Part shown: piece by piece, positions 1 to 11,720 of the stretch
How positions within the stretch are numbered: position 1 is the first letter of the stretch
How the letters are laid out: each line of letters begins with the position of its first letter
The notes under the pieces: model-generated
What the model was told of the DNA's origin: nothing
The model's input: the letters and a program-made list of their open reading frames with translations, nothing else
The model's database searches: none
Origin: Boesenbergia rotunda
Taxonomy: Eukaryota > Streptophyta > Magnoliopsida > Zingiberales > Zingiberaceae
DNA: 64,000 bases
NCBI GenBank assembly: GCA_024364735.1
Contig: JAGFNQ010009433.1
Coordinates: 27,570-91,569, forward strand
Direction of reading: 5' to 3'
Translations under genes and position numbers: made by a program

Positions 1-60
1 AGTTTGGTTGAGTGAATTCGGATTAAGTCCTGGTCGGGGACTGGGCATGGAGTGATTGAA

Positions 61-742
61 ATCCTAGCGAGTGAAGCTAGGTTGAAACCCTGGTGAGTGA
101 AGCCAGGTTGAAATCCCGGTGAGTGAAGCCATGTCCTGGTGAGTGAAGCCAGGTTGAAATCCTAGCGAGTGAAGATAGGTTGAAATCCCGGTAAGTGAAG
201 CCGAGTCCCGGTGAGTGAAGTCGGGTGACTGAAATCCTGGTGAGTGAAGCCAGGTTGAAATCCCGGTGAGTGAAGCCGGGTCTTGGTGAGTGAAGCCAGG
301 TTGAAATGCTAGCGAGTGAAGCTAGGTTGAAATCCCGGTGAGTGAATTCGGGTCCCGGTGAGTGAAGCCGAGTGACTAAAATCCTGGTGAGTGAAGCTAG
401 GTTGAAATCCTGGTGAGTGAAGCCGGGTCCTGGTGAGTGAAGCTAGGTTGAAATCCTAGCGAGTGAAGCTAGCTTGAAATCCCTGTAAGTGAAGCCGGGT
501 CCGGTGAGTGAAGCCAGGTGACTGAAATCCTGGTGAGTGAAGCCAGGTTGAAATCTCGATGAGTGAAGCTGAGTCCTGGTGAGTGAAGCCAGGTTGAAAT
601 CCTAGCGAGTGAACCCAGGTTGAAATCCCGGTGAGTGAAGCCGGGTCCCGGTGAGTGAAGCCGGGTGACTGAAGCCCTGGTGAGTGAAGCCAGGTCCTAG
701 CTTGGGAAGCTAGGTTGAACGAAGTCCCAGTGAGTGAAGCTG
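61..742 (+). repeat. Array of short hairpins with GAGTGAA loop
   Basis: About 24 degenerate units of roughly 28 bases. Each unit has a 5-6 base arm, the constant loop GAGTGAA, and the complementary arm, followed by TTGAAAT or GTC. Stems differ between units but stay complementary: CCTAGC/GCTAGG, CCTGGT/GCCAGG and CCCGGT/GCCGGG. The same array appears inverted at 45236-45822 and 58361-58765 inside the sister LTRs. Confidence 0.85.
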
Positions 743-832
743 GAAACGGAGTCTTGGTCCGGGGGACTGAGCACGAGCCAGAGAAGGCTAGAGAGTCGTT
801 CTCTTGACTTAGAGTTAAATTAGAAGTCGCTA

Positions 833-1347
833 GATCGGTCTAGTGACCGATCAAGGAGATTGGCATGAACTTCTATTGTGGATCAGTCTGGTGACCGATC
901 CAGAGAAGTCTGATCGGTCTGTTGACCGATCAGGGAGAGAAAAGAAACTTTATTTGACTTCTGTTCGGGTCCTGATTGTTCTGGGGAACGATCAGAGAGG
1001 AACCGTGATCGGTCAGGCTGATCGTTCAAATATCGCGGGTTCCTCACTATGACCGTTCAAGATGGCTCCTGATCGGTCAGGGAGTGACCTGATCGGTCAC
1101 CAGACTGATCAGGGCACAACCAGATCGGCCAGGTGACCGATCAGGCCGTTGTGGCTGCGAAAGCTGGAGGAAACCCAGCTAGTGCTGGATCGGTCCGGTG
1201 ACCGATCCACGATCTGTGATCGGTTAGGGTGACCGATCACAAGGAGTCCGCGATTTCCAGTTTCTCACTGTGGACCAATCAGGCTAGAGCCTGATCGGTC
1301 TGGTGACCGATCAGGGTCCTCTCTAATCGGTCTGGTGACCGATCAGT
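833..1347 (+). repeat. Array of GATCGGTC inverted repeats
   Basis: Repeated pairs of GATCGGTC and GACCGATC separated by about four bases (TAGT, TGGT, TGTT). Each pair is an 8-11 bp stem with a tetraloop. Spacing between pairs is irregular and several copies carry one or two mismatches. Sister arrays are at 44703-45170 and 57776-58295. Confidence 0.85.
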
Positions 1348-2179
1348 AGCTGTAACTTTAATTTGAAATCGTTGTCAGATTTCTGATCGTGTCTGCGTTT
1401 CCTCTACTACCTGCTGATATTGTGTGATATTGTTTGATATGTATTTGCTAAGCTTCTGTTGGAGTGTGCAGCTTTACAGGGATGATTCAAACAATGGAGG
1501 AAAGTCAAATGGGGACTTTCCATTTAGCAGGTTTGTATGTATTCTCTTCTCAGGTTTCAACGGCTTCTGAGGCGTGGTTGGTGACAGACGGAGGCTCAGC
1601 TGAAGAGGTCTTCAGTGGACTGAGTGCTCAGGGAGGTCAGTGGGTTCAGGCTATGCTCAGGGGATGCTGACGAAGCTTGGCGACGAGGAGAAGAGGCTTA
1701 AGACGAAGTTGGAAGCAGAGGAGCGGAAGAGACGAACAGACAGAAAACTTGAGGAGTTTGGCTGGGCTGTGTTTTGTGCTCTCTGTTGCTTCGTGCTTGA
1801 GCGTTCTTGTCACATTATTGTGAGAGTTTCTTTCTTAGTCTTGTGAGCTTAATTGTCATCCTATTGAGACACTTGTGGAGAGGTTTCTCCACCGAGAAGG
1901 AGGCGCTGTGATATCCGGGATTCACCAGGGCTTGATTTGCCGACGATCAAGGGATCGCCCACCTCACGGGCACGCCAAGGAGTAGGGGCAAGTTATCCCC
2001 GAACCTTGTACATCGCAGTGTTAGCGTTTGTTTAGTTTGCTTTTCCGTCTCTGCTTTGTTCTTTCTTCTGCATTTCTTCCGCTGCTAATCTGATCACGCA
2101 GAAAGTTTCAAAGAGCAAGATTTGAGTGTCTGGCTACATTCACCCCCCCCCCCCCACTCTAGCCGTCCAAGCACCAACA

Positions 2180-3058
2180 CTTAGTCCCCATTCGACTCCC
2201 CTTTTATGTTACACAATCTCCCCTCTCTCTGTGACTCAAATCTCATTGTCGTCGTCATCGTCGAGTTTATTGTCGATCCTATGCGTGCAGAGGAAGGTTT
2301 TATTTTTTGGAACCTTCTGGAGCCCTATGCATGCAGAGAAAGGCTTGATTTTTTTTCTATGTAACTTGTGTTTGTTTACCTGATATTTTGCTTCAAAAGG
2401 CTTTTGAGGAGAGTGATTCCATTGAAACCCTATGTATGAATTAGTTTTTAGATTTTTTAGAACATGTCGGTATTTACTATTTTTTATTTTCATCTCAATG
2501 AGAAAATTATGCCTAGTAAATACTATGTTAGTTTCATCTGATGTCGAATCCAAACAAACCTTGTATTAAACCTCATTTCTTTCTATTGATTGCTTCACTG
2601 TTGTTTGACGTAGAAATCTAATCCTATCTAAACGTTTCTCAAAACTCTTAACTCTCTTTGGTAATGTCATTCTATGTTGGTTTATGCCTTCAATCACAGT
2701 ATATTCGACCACTACTTTTCTAAAAGGGATTCTGAAATGACTTCCTTTTGGATCTAGTAATGTTGGCATGTAATAGCAATTGCTGTGTTTGTTATAAATA
2801 TCATACACGAAACTATTATGTTCAAATATTTTTTGTATGCTTGCTGATGGATGGCAGAAAAGACTGCAGTTAACTTTTTTAGTATATAAAAGTAATGGCG
2901 ATTTAGTTTTGAAGGACTAAGGAATTTAATAGAATCAAGTCAATCTTTTATTAGAATGTATTTGCTTTGTCTATTCACATATATTTGGCTTTGTCACGCA
3001 ACATATGCAAGCTAAAACCAATTTAGTCATACATACTACTGATTTGGTTTTCTTGTAG
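2180..3058. other. AT-rich non-coding stretch with one short tandem pair
   Basis: No coding signal that I trust. A direct repeat of about 36 bases occurs at 2279-2314 and 2323-2358 (CTATGCRTGCAGAGRAAGG followed by a T-run). From 2870 the sequence may belong to the CACTA-like remnant that follows, but I see no left terminus. Confidence 0.4.
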
Positions 3059-3062
3059 CTAG

Positions 3063-3194
3063 GTTTGTAAGATTTTCGAATCATTGAAATCTGATGCAAT
3101 ATCTTGCAAGATGAAGGAAGACCTTGAATTTGTTGGCCAATGCATAGGAAGATATATTAGATTTTTGTCTGCTTTGCTCAAAGACAATAAATTG
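3063..3194 (+). pseudogene. Exon-like segment, possible transposon gene fragment
   Basis: Forty-four open codons lie between a pyrimidine-rich acceptor (TTTTCTTGTAGCTAG ending at 3062) and a GTAGGT donor at 3195. The peptide is lysine-rich and leucine-rich, includes the stretch DLEFVGQCIGRYIRFLSALL, and is probably helical. I do not recognise the family. Its position upstream of an exon-like block with a CACTA-protein-like motif, and upstream of CACTA-like subterminal repeats, suggests a remnant of a transposon-encoded protein. No start codon or upstream exon could be placed. A decayed host exon is the alternative. Confidence 0.3.
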
Positions 3195-3644
3195 GTAGGT
3201 ACTTTCTTGTGTTCCCTATTGTATATTAGATTTGGTGAATTGTTGAGCCAAAGCATATTGAAGTGCTCAACTTTTTTATATTCTTGTGTTCCTTATTATA
3301 TATTAGATTTGGTGGATCTCTTTTTATGCATTATTTTATTTTTCTAAGTGCTCAATTTTTTGTAGTGTTCTTACTTTGGTCCAACTAAATCATTTTGTTA
3401 TTTTTTGATGGTATAAGTCTACAATTATTTCTATTAATAGTTATGTCGTTTTCATGGTCAAAGGATCTTTTTACACAATGTAAATGGCTGGTTCGGTGAT
3501 GCCCCTCTTGAAGCTTAAGGTGATTTTGGAATAAATCCAGAGAATGATGAATTTCATCTCATATGTCAGATAATATTTATGTTGGGTAGGACTTGGAGAT
3601 ACAAATCAAATGTAAAACATAGAAGTGGATAAATACAACTAATA

Positions 3645-3893
3645 AAAAAATGATTAATCATGTTGGGTAATATCAAACCTGGGACGATCGATCCAGCTCC
3701 ACGAAATTTTTCATCAATCGCTAGGATAAATCGGGAAGTGCTCGTGGCGCATGGTTCAAAAGCTTAACATCCCACGGTTGTGCGTATCATTTGGAGAAAA
3801 AATTTCTGTAAAATTTGTCGTAGCTGGATATCGAATAGCGGATGTTTGGGAAATAATTAGGCATCCTTCCACTACACTATAATCCCGGGGGCA
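3645..3893 (-). mobile_element. Full-length tRNA-derived SINE
   Basis: About 249 bp flanked by a 12-bp direct repeat, ATACAACTAATA, at 3633-3644 and 3898-3909. Read on the minus strand, the 5' end carries a box A-like TAGTGTAGTGG and, about 35 bases on, a box B-like TATTCGATATCC. These are the internal pol III promoter elements of tRNA-derived SINEs. The 3' end finishes in a run of T (minus strand), as in plant SINEs with poly(T) tails. A 5'-truncated relative lies at 26009-26148, also minus strand, with its own 14-bp target duplication. The element sits in the intron-like gap between the two exon-like segments of the CACTA remnant. Confidence 0.72.
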
Positions 3894-4268
3894 ATATATA
3901 CAACTAATAGTTGATACTTTCTCTGCTCAATTTTTTAGATTAACTTTTTTAGTGTTGGAGTTGGTAGCTTATAGATATCATGTGGGAGCTTTGTGATTAC
4001 TTTGATACATTCTTCTATAGCAAAGTTTTTCTGCATTTAGATGGACTATTCAACTGAAGACCATTTATGATTATGTTCGTAATAATTCAAAATTTCTTTG
4101 CACTTGATATCACATTGAATTTTTCTTGATGTTTTACTTGTCACTTGTGCATAAGCTGTCTATTTTACACACAAACAAGCCTTATGAGTTGTCAAATTAT
4201 GTTCTTGAAAGCTTAAACATTTGCTAATTAACCTCTATTTTCATCTTTCTGACGCTTCTATTCTTCAG

Positions 4269-4438
4269 GTTCAAGTGTTGAGGTTAATGCGCTTACGAAG
4301 ATATTGTGTTTGAAGATATTATCTTCCGATAGAGTACACGGAATGGGATTTAGAGTTACACCATTGAAGATTAAAGCTTCTGTACAACAAAATGGAAATG
4401 TTCAACAACTTCGAACTATAGGAAGCATGGTTGCATGA
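4269..4438 (+). pseudogene. Terminal exon-like segment with CACTA-protein-like motif
   Basis: An open block follows a good acceptor (TATTCTTCAG ending 4268) and ends in TGA at 4436-4438. The peptide contains SSDRVHGMGFRVTP, which resembles the GRV-x-GMGF signature I associate with plant Ptta/En/Spm (CACTA) proteins; that match is from memory and unverified. The codons after it are rich in Q and N and end in GSMVA. Together with the subterminal repeats at 4735-4985, the best reading is the 3' end of a decayed CACTA-encoded gene. A host exon fragment cannot be excluded. Confidence 0.35.
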
Positions 4439-4734
4439 TTATCTAAATTTATAATACTATGTGATTGATACATATTCTACAAATTTATGTGAATTGAAAG
4501 TTTAATCATTGTTATATATGTACTAGCTAGTTTGTTAGAGATTTTGTATCTTGTTTTGGATCTTCAGACTTTCTGTTTTAGTATAATGCAAAATAATGAC
4601 TTTTATTAATATTGTGTGTGAATTAGACTTGTACTAAATTTATTGTAAAAATTTGATTTACCATTTTCGTTAATGAAATTAATTTTTAAAAAAAATATAG
4701 ATAAGAACATCAATAGCGTACAGTAACATACTGT

Positions 4735-5008
4735 GGATTAGAATATTAATAGCATGCACTTGCACACTACGGAAAACACATTTTGCAGCGTGTCATGCAC
4801 ACTATACAAAACATATTCTGCAGCGCGCAACACATGCTGCGGAATGTGTTTTCCACAACGTGCGTTGCGCGCTGTGAATGTGTTTTCGGTAGCATGCATT
4901 TGCACGCTATGAAGAACGTAGAATTTTTAACAGCTTTAATTGTGCAGCGAGCATTGCTTGCTGTAGAAAGTGAATTTGCGCGCCTCAAAAAGCTAGTTTT
5001 GTTGTACT
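4735..5008 (+). mobile_element. CACTA-like right end with subterminal repeats
   Basis: Degenerate, partly inverted units built around GCAGCGTGC, GCATGCACTTGCACAC and TGTGTTTTCC recur from 4735 to 4985. The block ends in TTTTGTTGTACTATG, one or two changes from the reverse complement of a CACTACAACAAAA terminal repeat. Arrays of short subterminal repeats next to such a terminus are typical of plant CACTA elements. The left end was not found, so the element is partial or rearranged. Confidence 0.45.
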
Positions 5009-5646
5009 ATGAATGAGGTTTAGTCGATCGATAAATCTAATTTTGTGGGATCGATCAGATCGTATTCGAGCATGCAAGGAAAGAAGTGGAACCTGTTGCC
5101 TGATAAAGGTTTAGTTGACTGATAAGGTTCAGTCTTTCCAATCAGTTGAAAGTGACCTATAAAAGAAGCCTCGAGGTTTGAGGTCTCAGTATGAATTTGT
5201 CTCTTCGACTCATTCTTCTTGTACTTCTCAGATCGTGTAAGTTTCACTACTACAATGTTGAGAGGCTCTCCAATAACCTATGCCTATCTTCTACTACTTG
5301 TTGTTAATATATCTTTTCATTTCTTGCATTAATTTAAAGAGATAGTAGTGTTGTTACTATCCTTCTTATTTCTTATGAGTTTGCTCTTTCTCTGAAAGTA
5401 TTTGGAGAGAAGAACTTTAGTTGATTGCTCATTCAAAAGTGATTAAAGATTACGGGCCTTGGAGTAGTAATTATTAGACTACGAAGTAGTAATTGTTAGA
5501 CTAAGAACCAAGTAAAAATCAAATTATGTTCTTGTTTGTTTTCTTTATCCCGTAGCGACTTTGAATCGATTTATGAAAAGAAAAGAGAAGCTTTAAACGC
5601 GCGAGATTCAACCCCCCCTTTTCCTCTCATCTATTTTGTTCTAGCA
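5009..5646 (+). mobile_element. Copia LTR 3' fragment
   Basis: The segment has a TATA box (CTATAAAAG, 5158-5165), a T-rich middle, and an end with ATTCAACCCCCCCTTTTCC. This is the layout of the downstream parts of other copia LTRs in the window, which also end in TTCACCCCCCC-like tracts. The upstream U3 part is missing, cut by the CACTA-like end. No gene is present. Confidence 0.5.
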
Positions 5647-5900
5647 ATACCATATAGATGTCACTCAGTAGTTGCTACAATGTGTATAGGGTGAGTTTAA
5701 GATTTAGAATTTATACAGTGTACAATCTACCCTAACAGTTGTTTTAATGTGTAGACGTTATTCGATAGCTGCTACAATGTGCAGAAGATACCTAGTAGTG
5801 GCTATAACGTATTCAGGGAGCATTTAGAATTTAGAATTTATACCGTGTAATAATTATCTAGTAACTGCTACAATGTGTAGAAATTGTAGGGATCTCTATG
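5647..5900. repeat. Dispersed repeat family R
   Basis: Four to five degenerate copies of a word like TAGCTGCTACAATGTGTAGAA, separated by GGATTTAGAATTTATAC-like text. The same family appears at 11606-11720, and in inverse orientation at 22880-22934, 27710-27946 and 29271-29465. No protein is encoded and I do not recognise the class. Confidence 0.6.
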
Positions 5901-6609
5901 TGAAAACATAGGGATGGTAATGGGGCGGGTCGGGGACGGGTTTGTCATCCCCATACCCGTCACCGAAGTAAATCTCCATCCCCGAACCCGTCCCCATCCC
6001 CGCCTCTACTTAATTGGGGAATCCCCGTCCCCAAACCCACGGGGAGTAAATCTCCATCCCTGTCCCCATCCCCACTTGAAATATCCATTTTTTTCCAAGT
6101 TAACATAGCTTAAGTAAAAATACAACTGTGTATGGATACAAAATCTAATAGCATACATAATATCGTAAACATGGATATTACTAATGTAATACACCCATAA
6201 CAAATAATCATTCAACAAACAAAAAAATCAAACTCATCACTATCATCACCACGTTCAAATGGTTCAATAACATATCAAAGTATCAAACTCATCACCACGT
6301 TCAATAACATATCAAAACAGATAGAAAGAGTAAGCTGCACTATCACCACCACGTTCCTTTTCAGGTTCAGGACATATGCGCGGATTAACTGAATCCAATT
6401 TCACTTTTTCAATAGTATTGTTGGAATGTTGGTGCGCACTTGTAGAAGATTCCCCGCTCTAAAGTCAAGTGTTTTTGGAGCTCCTTCAAAACAGATAGAA
6501 AGAGTAAGCTGCAACGAATAGATCAAACTCATCCCAAAAATTAAAATATCAAAAACATATAAATTCATCACCTTCATCAGATAATTAAGAGACAAAGGGA
6601 GATCCCATG

Positions 6610-8971
6610 CATGAGTACGACTCCAACTCCTACAAAATATTAAGGCATATAGGAAAAAAATATATAGATAAACTTAAAATACTTTAATACAATAACAAAA
6701 ACAACTTATTAGTTATTACTTACCTCTATATCAAAATCATTATCGAACTTTTGATCATTTGAAATTGTAGAATCTAATAATTAAGACAAAACAAATAACA
6801 AATATTAGTATATTACAAATGAAAAGAATGAAATATTTGAAATAGCTTCATTTGAAACTTTTTAGTACCTTGAATTTCACTCCATAACCAATCTCGAGCA
6901 CACATCAAAGCCTCCACAATTTTAGCATGAAGCCTACTACGGTGAGCACTTAAAACTCTACCACTAGTACTGAATGTTGATTCAGAAGCAACAGTTGTCA
7001 CAGGAATGGCCAACACATCCTTAGCAATATCATGCAAGATGGGATATTTGATCCCATTCGTCTTCCGCCAACATAAGATATCAAAGTCACTTGTATTTCG
7101 TAGCAAGATTAACTCTTCTAAATAATAATCCAAGCCCGACTTTTCATTTTCAGTACTAATATTAGAATCCATAAACATCTCAAATTTATCGGCATAACTA
7201 CCACGTTTAGGAACTGGAGGCCTTGAAGATGAATATTGTGAAACTTTCACTTCCTGAGATTGTTTAGATTTCTTCTTATACTCTTCAACCATGTCACATA
7301 ACTTGTATTTTAGTTTTTGAATCTCAAATGAAGACAAATCACCATAAACAAGAGGATAATAGAACTGAATTGTCTTCATCTTATACCTTGGATCTAAAAT
7401 GCTCCCAATTGCCAACAAACAATTCATCACATCCCAATACTTTTTAAACTTTACTTTCATATTTGTTGCCATTGTTTTCACCACGCTATCATCTGAAAGA
7501 AGCCAATCACTAATTGCCAACTTAATATCACAAATAGTTGAGAAGAAAAGATTTATAGTGGGATATTTAGTCCCTGAAAATAACTTTGTGGCATCATAAA
7601 ACATTTCTAATCTAGAAGAAATCTGTCCCACCTTTGACCAATCTTTTTCTGTGGGAACTCTTTTATATAAAGTCTCACATTGCTTCAAACCAGCAAACAC
7701 ATCTTTATATTCCAATGCGGTGTTAAGCATTAAATATGTAGAGTTCCACCGTGTTTTGCAATCAAGTTCTAATTTTTTAGTGCTTGGAACCTTTAATTGT
7801 CGAGCTGTTTCAACAAATTTTTCATCTCTTTTTGGCGTTGCTGTCCAAAATCCAACACTATAATGAATAGTTTCAATACTATCACTAATTAAGTCTAGCT
7901 CATCCCTCACAACCAAATTTAAGATATGAGCACAACACCGCATGTGAAATAACTTTCCTTCTAAAATTAGTGAACTTGGAGGAAGTTTGTCTACAATAAG
8001 ATCAATCATTGCATCATTAGTTGTGCAATTATCAACAGTTAAAGTAGATAACTTACGATCCAAGTTCCAATCCAAGAGGCAATCGACAAGGACATTTGCA
8101 AGGACCTCAGCAGTATGAAGACACGACACATATACAAACCTAGTAACAAAACAAATAGAATTAATTTTAATAATAATAGTAATATTATTAATGGTAATTA
8201 CAAGTACAACATTAAAGAGTTGAACAAATTTTACCTCACAAGGGGACTTTGTAATTTCCACGAAGCATCGATGAAATGTGAAGTTATGGCCATAAATCCT
8301 CTTTTCTGATTACTTGACGTCCACATATCAATTGTCAATGCAATTCGACTAGCATTTGAGTCTAACAATTTCATTGTTTGATCTCCTTGATACTCAAATA
8401 TCTTCATGATGTCGTTTTTGATTGTGTTTCGAGAAACAACTTTAAATAATGGTTGTAAGGAATAAGAGTACCTTCTAAACCCCACATGATCAACCATCGA
8501 TAAAGGATACTCATGCAATGTAATCATATTGGCAAGCTCTGCCCTCCCATGATCTTGGTTGAAATGATATGTCCCAAGCATTGTTGCCCCATCATCGGAT
8601 TTTGTTGGCTGCAATATTGATTGTTTTATGGTCTTCTATTTTTTGAACAAACATGATTTGATGTGGTCAAGTAAATGACTTGTACCATTCTTACTTTCAC
8701 AACATAAGGACTTCTTACAATCTTTGCAAACCGCTTTCCATTTTCCTCCAATTAGCTTTCTCTTGAAATGATCCCATGCAGGAGATCTAAATTTTCTTTT
8801 ATTTCCACCCTATGATCCCTTACTTTCAGCATCTAAATTCTCGTTTGGAGGTGTTTCATTTGCATCGATTGAAACACTCTCATCTTGGGGCTGTGATGTA
8901 GGGAGTGCTTTACTTCCCATAGTTGGAGCATTTTGCATAGCATCCTCAACCTCTTTATCACTCATTTCCAT
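6610..8971 (-). pseudogene. hAT transposase (BED finger plus hATC domain), two stops
   Basis: Transposase of the plant hAT group with BED zinc finger, the enzyme that excises and reinserts the element. Reading starts at ATG 8971. A BED-like finger lies at about 8650-8790 (VCKDCKKSL, then HLLDHIKSC). Exon 1 continues to a GT donor near 8234 and includes the first acidic motif, LTIDMWTSS. After an intron ending near 8137, exon 2 carries LTVDNCTTND, RCCAHILNLVVRDEL and the C-terminal dimerisation block VASESTFSTSGRVLSAHRS. Short 3' exons near 6774-6724 and 6637-6595 (DSTISNDQKFDNDFDIE, then SYSCMGSPFVS and stop) are possible. Two in-frame TAG codons, near 8813 and 8638, flank the BED finger and break the protein. 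The catalytic core and dimerisation region otherwise look open. Confidence 0.85.
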
Positions 8972-9106
8972 CTGAGATAATATATCATATTATCGAAATG
9001 CATAAATAATAATAATGAACAATGTAACATTTGGTGTTTAAAGAAATCTGTAAATAAACTTCCTGTTTGACAATGTAACATTTTGCATAATGAACCGTAG
9101 TCAATT

Positions 9107-9395
9107 GACAATGGAAGTTCCTGTTTGAATAAACTTCCACTCATGACTAAAATTTCAATTGAATTTGATTCTATCAATAAGACAATGAGAGTGGATAACG
9201 AAAAACAAGTTCAAGCAGAGCCATAAAATCGATCGATCAAAGCCATAAAATGACAATGGAAGTTCCTGTTTGAATAAACTTCCACTCGTGACTAAAATTT
9301 CAATTGAAATTGATTCTATCAATGAGACAATGAGAGTGGATAACAAAAAACAAGTTCACGCAGAGCCATAAAATCGATCAATCAAAGCCATAAAA
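9107..9395. repeat. Direct duplication of about 145 bp
   Basis: The segment starting GACAATGGAAGTTCCTG at 9107 is repeated from 9252 with only a few differences, inside the hAT element upstream of its transposase. It may be promoter-proximal or subterminal sequence; no protein is encoded. Confidence 0.8.
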
Positions 9396-9646
9396 TCGAT
9401 CAATCAAAAAAATGAGGAACTTTTCGTCACTCACCAAGTGCACGCAGCCAAGTTCTTCTGCAGAGCTTTCATATCCTCAAAAAATATTTCGTATCGAAGC
9501 CGATCTCTTCCATATCCTAAAAAAAATTTCAAAGGCGATCTGGCTAAGAACGAAGAGTGCGGAGCAAAAGGAGATCTTGTCCGGCGAGTGGCGGCAGGGA
9601 GACGAGATAGAACAGAAGGGTTAAATTCTTGAAGAGAATCGAAAAC

Positions 9647-9735
9647 TTGTGGGAGGCGGCGAAAACATGTGGCGGCGAAAACTTGTGGGAGGCGGCGAAA
9701 AATTGTGACGGCGAAAACTTGTGGGAGGCCGCGAG
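9647..9735. repeat. Short tandem repeat, about 34-bp unit
   Basis: Three imperfect copies of a unit containing CGAAAACTTGTGGGAGGCGG near the right end of the hAT element. Confidence 0.75.
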
Positions 9736-10006
9736 TGACTTGTGAGCGATACTCATTAGGTTTTCACACATCTTTAATATTAATATTATTGAATTATTTT
9801 AATAATTATTAATATTTTATTATTATTAAAGATATCGGGGCGGGTTCGGGGATGGAGATAGCATCCTCATATCCGCCCCAATCTATTTTGGGGATTTTTA
9901 AAAATCCCCGAATCCGAATCCAAACCCGATAATACCTCCCCAAACCCGCCCCGTTTTGGATTTTCCCCGCGGATATCCAAATCCGCGGGGAAAATTACCA
10001 AAAAAT

Positions 10007-11605
10007 AAGATCCCTTGAGTGATTCATGCGAAAAATTCGTACAAAATTTCTATCTACGGGTTATACCTTTGATGCGTCCCTTTTGGTTATCCCGCTAGTC
10101 CTTTGGTTCACTGGATTTCTTGCACGTTCAGAATGTCCATGCCTCTAGTAGTATCCACATGAACATGATCTACGCTTCGAAGAAGAATCACCTTAGTTGT
10201 GCTAGCAACTTGGGATGATTCATAAAACACCAAAACCTCAAATGAAGGTTTCGGCCAAGAGGAAGAGGAGGAGGAAGAGGATGGATGAAGAACACTTCTT
10301 TTTGTCTTGCATTTGTCCAAAAACGACAATCACAAGAGAAAAGCTTTTATATTCATCTCATGAATATGAAGGGTTTTTGACTTTTGAGCTTCTTATCCTA
10401 TTAATGACAATAATTCTCAATGAAAACCAAAAAACTTTTGATATTTCTTTTAGCATTTTTGTCTTCTTTTTATCCAATGAAGAGAATAACTCTAATAATA
10501 AATTCATTAAATCTTTTAATGAATTATTAACCTATCTAAATTGGTTGAGTCTAATCTAAATGAGTCTAACTCGGATTAGACTCAATTCCTTAATCCAATT
10601 GGATTTACTTGAGTCTACCTCAATTAATCCAATTTTGAATCACATTTTAGATAAACTTATAGGTTCTCGTAACGTTGACAATGTATCTAAACCACTTTAG
10701 ATACATAAATAATGAGCGATATCTAGCAATGCATCATTACTACCCAAGTGACAAGAATGTCGAGATCCAACATAATCTTTCTGTGACTATTATATTGTAT
10801 GATTTTGCCCTTCTATCCTCGATATCTAGATTGATTAATGAGGCATGGACTGTGTCATCTTCTAATCAATTTTTGTATTTCTTGATCTCCAAGAAGACTC
10901 AAGCAAATGAGCTCAATATCTCATATTAACTTATTTGAGCATGACCATGCATTTTAGTAGTCCTACTCGATTTAGGGACCCATAGATATCACTCTCATCA
11001 TATGGGAGGGATAGATCCTATCTACATCACTCATATCCATCTATATAATTTGTTATATGCCCAGTGATTACCTATATAGTCCACCCTATTACGGGTGAGG
11101 TTTGACGATACCAAAGTACATAACTCCTTATGTAGAGAATCGTAGTGATTTCAGGTCTAAGGACTATTCATACCAATAGTCTCTATGAGAAAGTTTATGA
11201 CACTCATATAATGATCAATAAAATTTTCTCATGGTGGGTCAATTCAGATATTCTCTAATATATACCCTACCCATGTGTTAATTTGATATCTCATATTCAT
11301 GACTTATGAAATTAAGTCATCAATTGACCTACATGTTAGTCTCAATGCATTAATATTATACTTGAAAATTAATGTTTGACTAGGAATAGTTAAGAGTAGT
11401 GTTCTATACATCATCTCACTATCAATTCAACTAATTAATATAATATAGATTAGAACCTAGTACCCAAGGACATCATTATATTTATTCATTTAGCACATAT
11501 ATGAATTAAATATAATAACTAAAATTATGCCTTTATTAATATGATATGATACAAAAAGTTTCCTGGTCAATCATCACATAGTTGGCTCTAGGGCTAACAC
11601 TAACA
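10007..11605 (-). mobile_element. Old LTR-like remnant
   Basis: A 1.6-kb non-coding stretch with a GGAAGAGGAGGAGGAAGAGG purine block (10258-10277) and long runs of text such as GTCCACCCTATTACGGGTGAGG. It ends in GGCTAACACTAACA at 11605. The sequence resembles a dispersed LTR common in angiosperm genomes, probably on the minus strand, but I cannot name the family and found no left terminus or target duplication. Short open frames here show no domain. Confidence 0.4.
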
Positions 11606-11720
11606 GAAATACACAGTAGTTGCTATAATGTGTAGAAGTTATCCAGTAGCTATCACAACATATGTTTAATGTGGGCTTAGGATTTAGGATTTAAGATATT
11701 TGAACACTATTATGTCAAAT
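11606..11720. repeat. Family R fragment
   Basis: CAGTAGTTGCTATAATGTG, a second copy of the motif, and the telomere-like GGATTTAGGATTT match the families at 5647 and 22880. Read on the minus strand, it aligns with 22880-22934 joined to 27710 onward. Confidence 0.6.

Larger units (their letters stand above)
1..2179 (+). mobile_element. Partial copia-type LTR, family A (about 2 kb)
   Basis: This is one long terminal repeat in plus orientation whose first bases lie before the window. It is the reverse complement of the LTRs at 43872-45965 and 56942-58918: the hairpin array comes first, then the GATCGGTC array, then a segment ending in a C-run and CACCAACA at 2179. The last 60 bases match the start of the other two copies read on the opposite strand. 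No primer-binding site follows 2179, so this is a 3' LTR or a solo LTR rather than a 5' LTR. Open frames inside it are not genes. The 3' flank is CTTAG; the matching target duplication would lie outside the window. Confidence 0.85.
5909..10006 (-). mobile_element. hAT-superfamily DNA transposon
   Basis: The left end TAGGGATGGTAATGGGG at 5909 fits the hAT terminal consensus. Both ends carry GC-rich subterminal sequence made of GGGGCGGG and CCCCGAACCCG words (5915-6075 and 9836-9985) around an AT-rich body that encodes a BED-finger hAT transposase on the minus strand. The right end is degraded: GGGGAAAATTACC is recognisable but the last bases are not, and I could not find a matching 8-bp target duplication, so the right boundary is approximate. 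Confidence 0.75.

Noticed and set aside
61..742. CRISPR-like array of short repeats at the window start
   Set aside because: Units are degenerate, spacers are not unique, there are no cas genes, the array lies in a plant LTR and recurs in two sister LTRs.
833..1347. GATCGGTC repeats as bacterial operator or restriction-related sites
   Set aside because: The setting is a plant LTR and the motif is part of paired stems.
3820..3880. Possible tRNA gene
   Set aside because: Box A and box B words are present, but no cloverleaf can be drawn and the block ends as a SINE with a target duplication.
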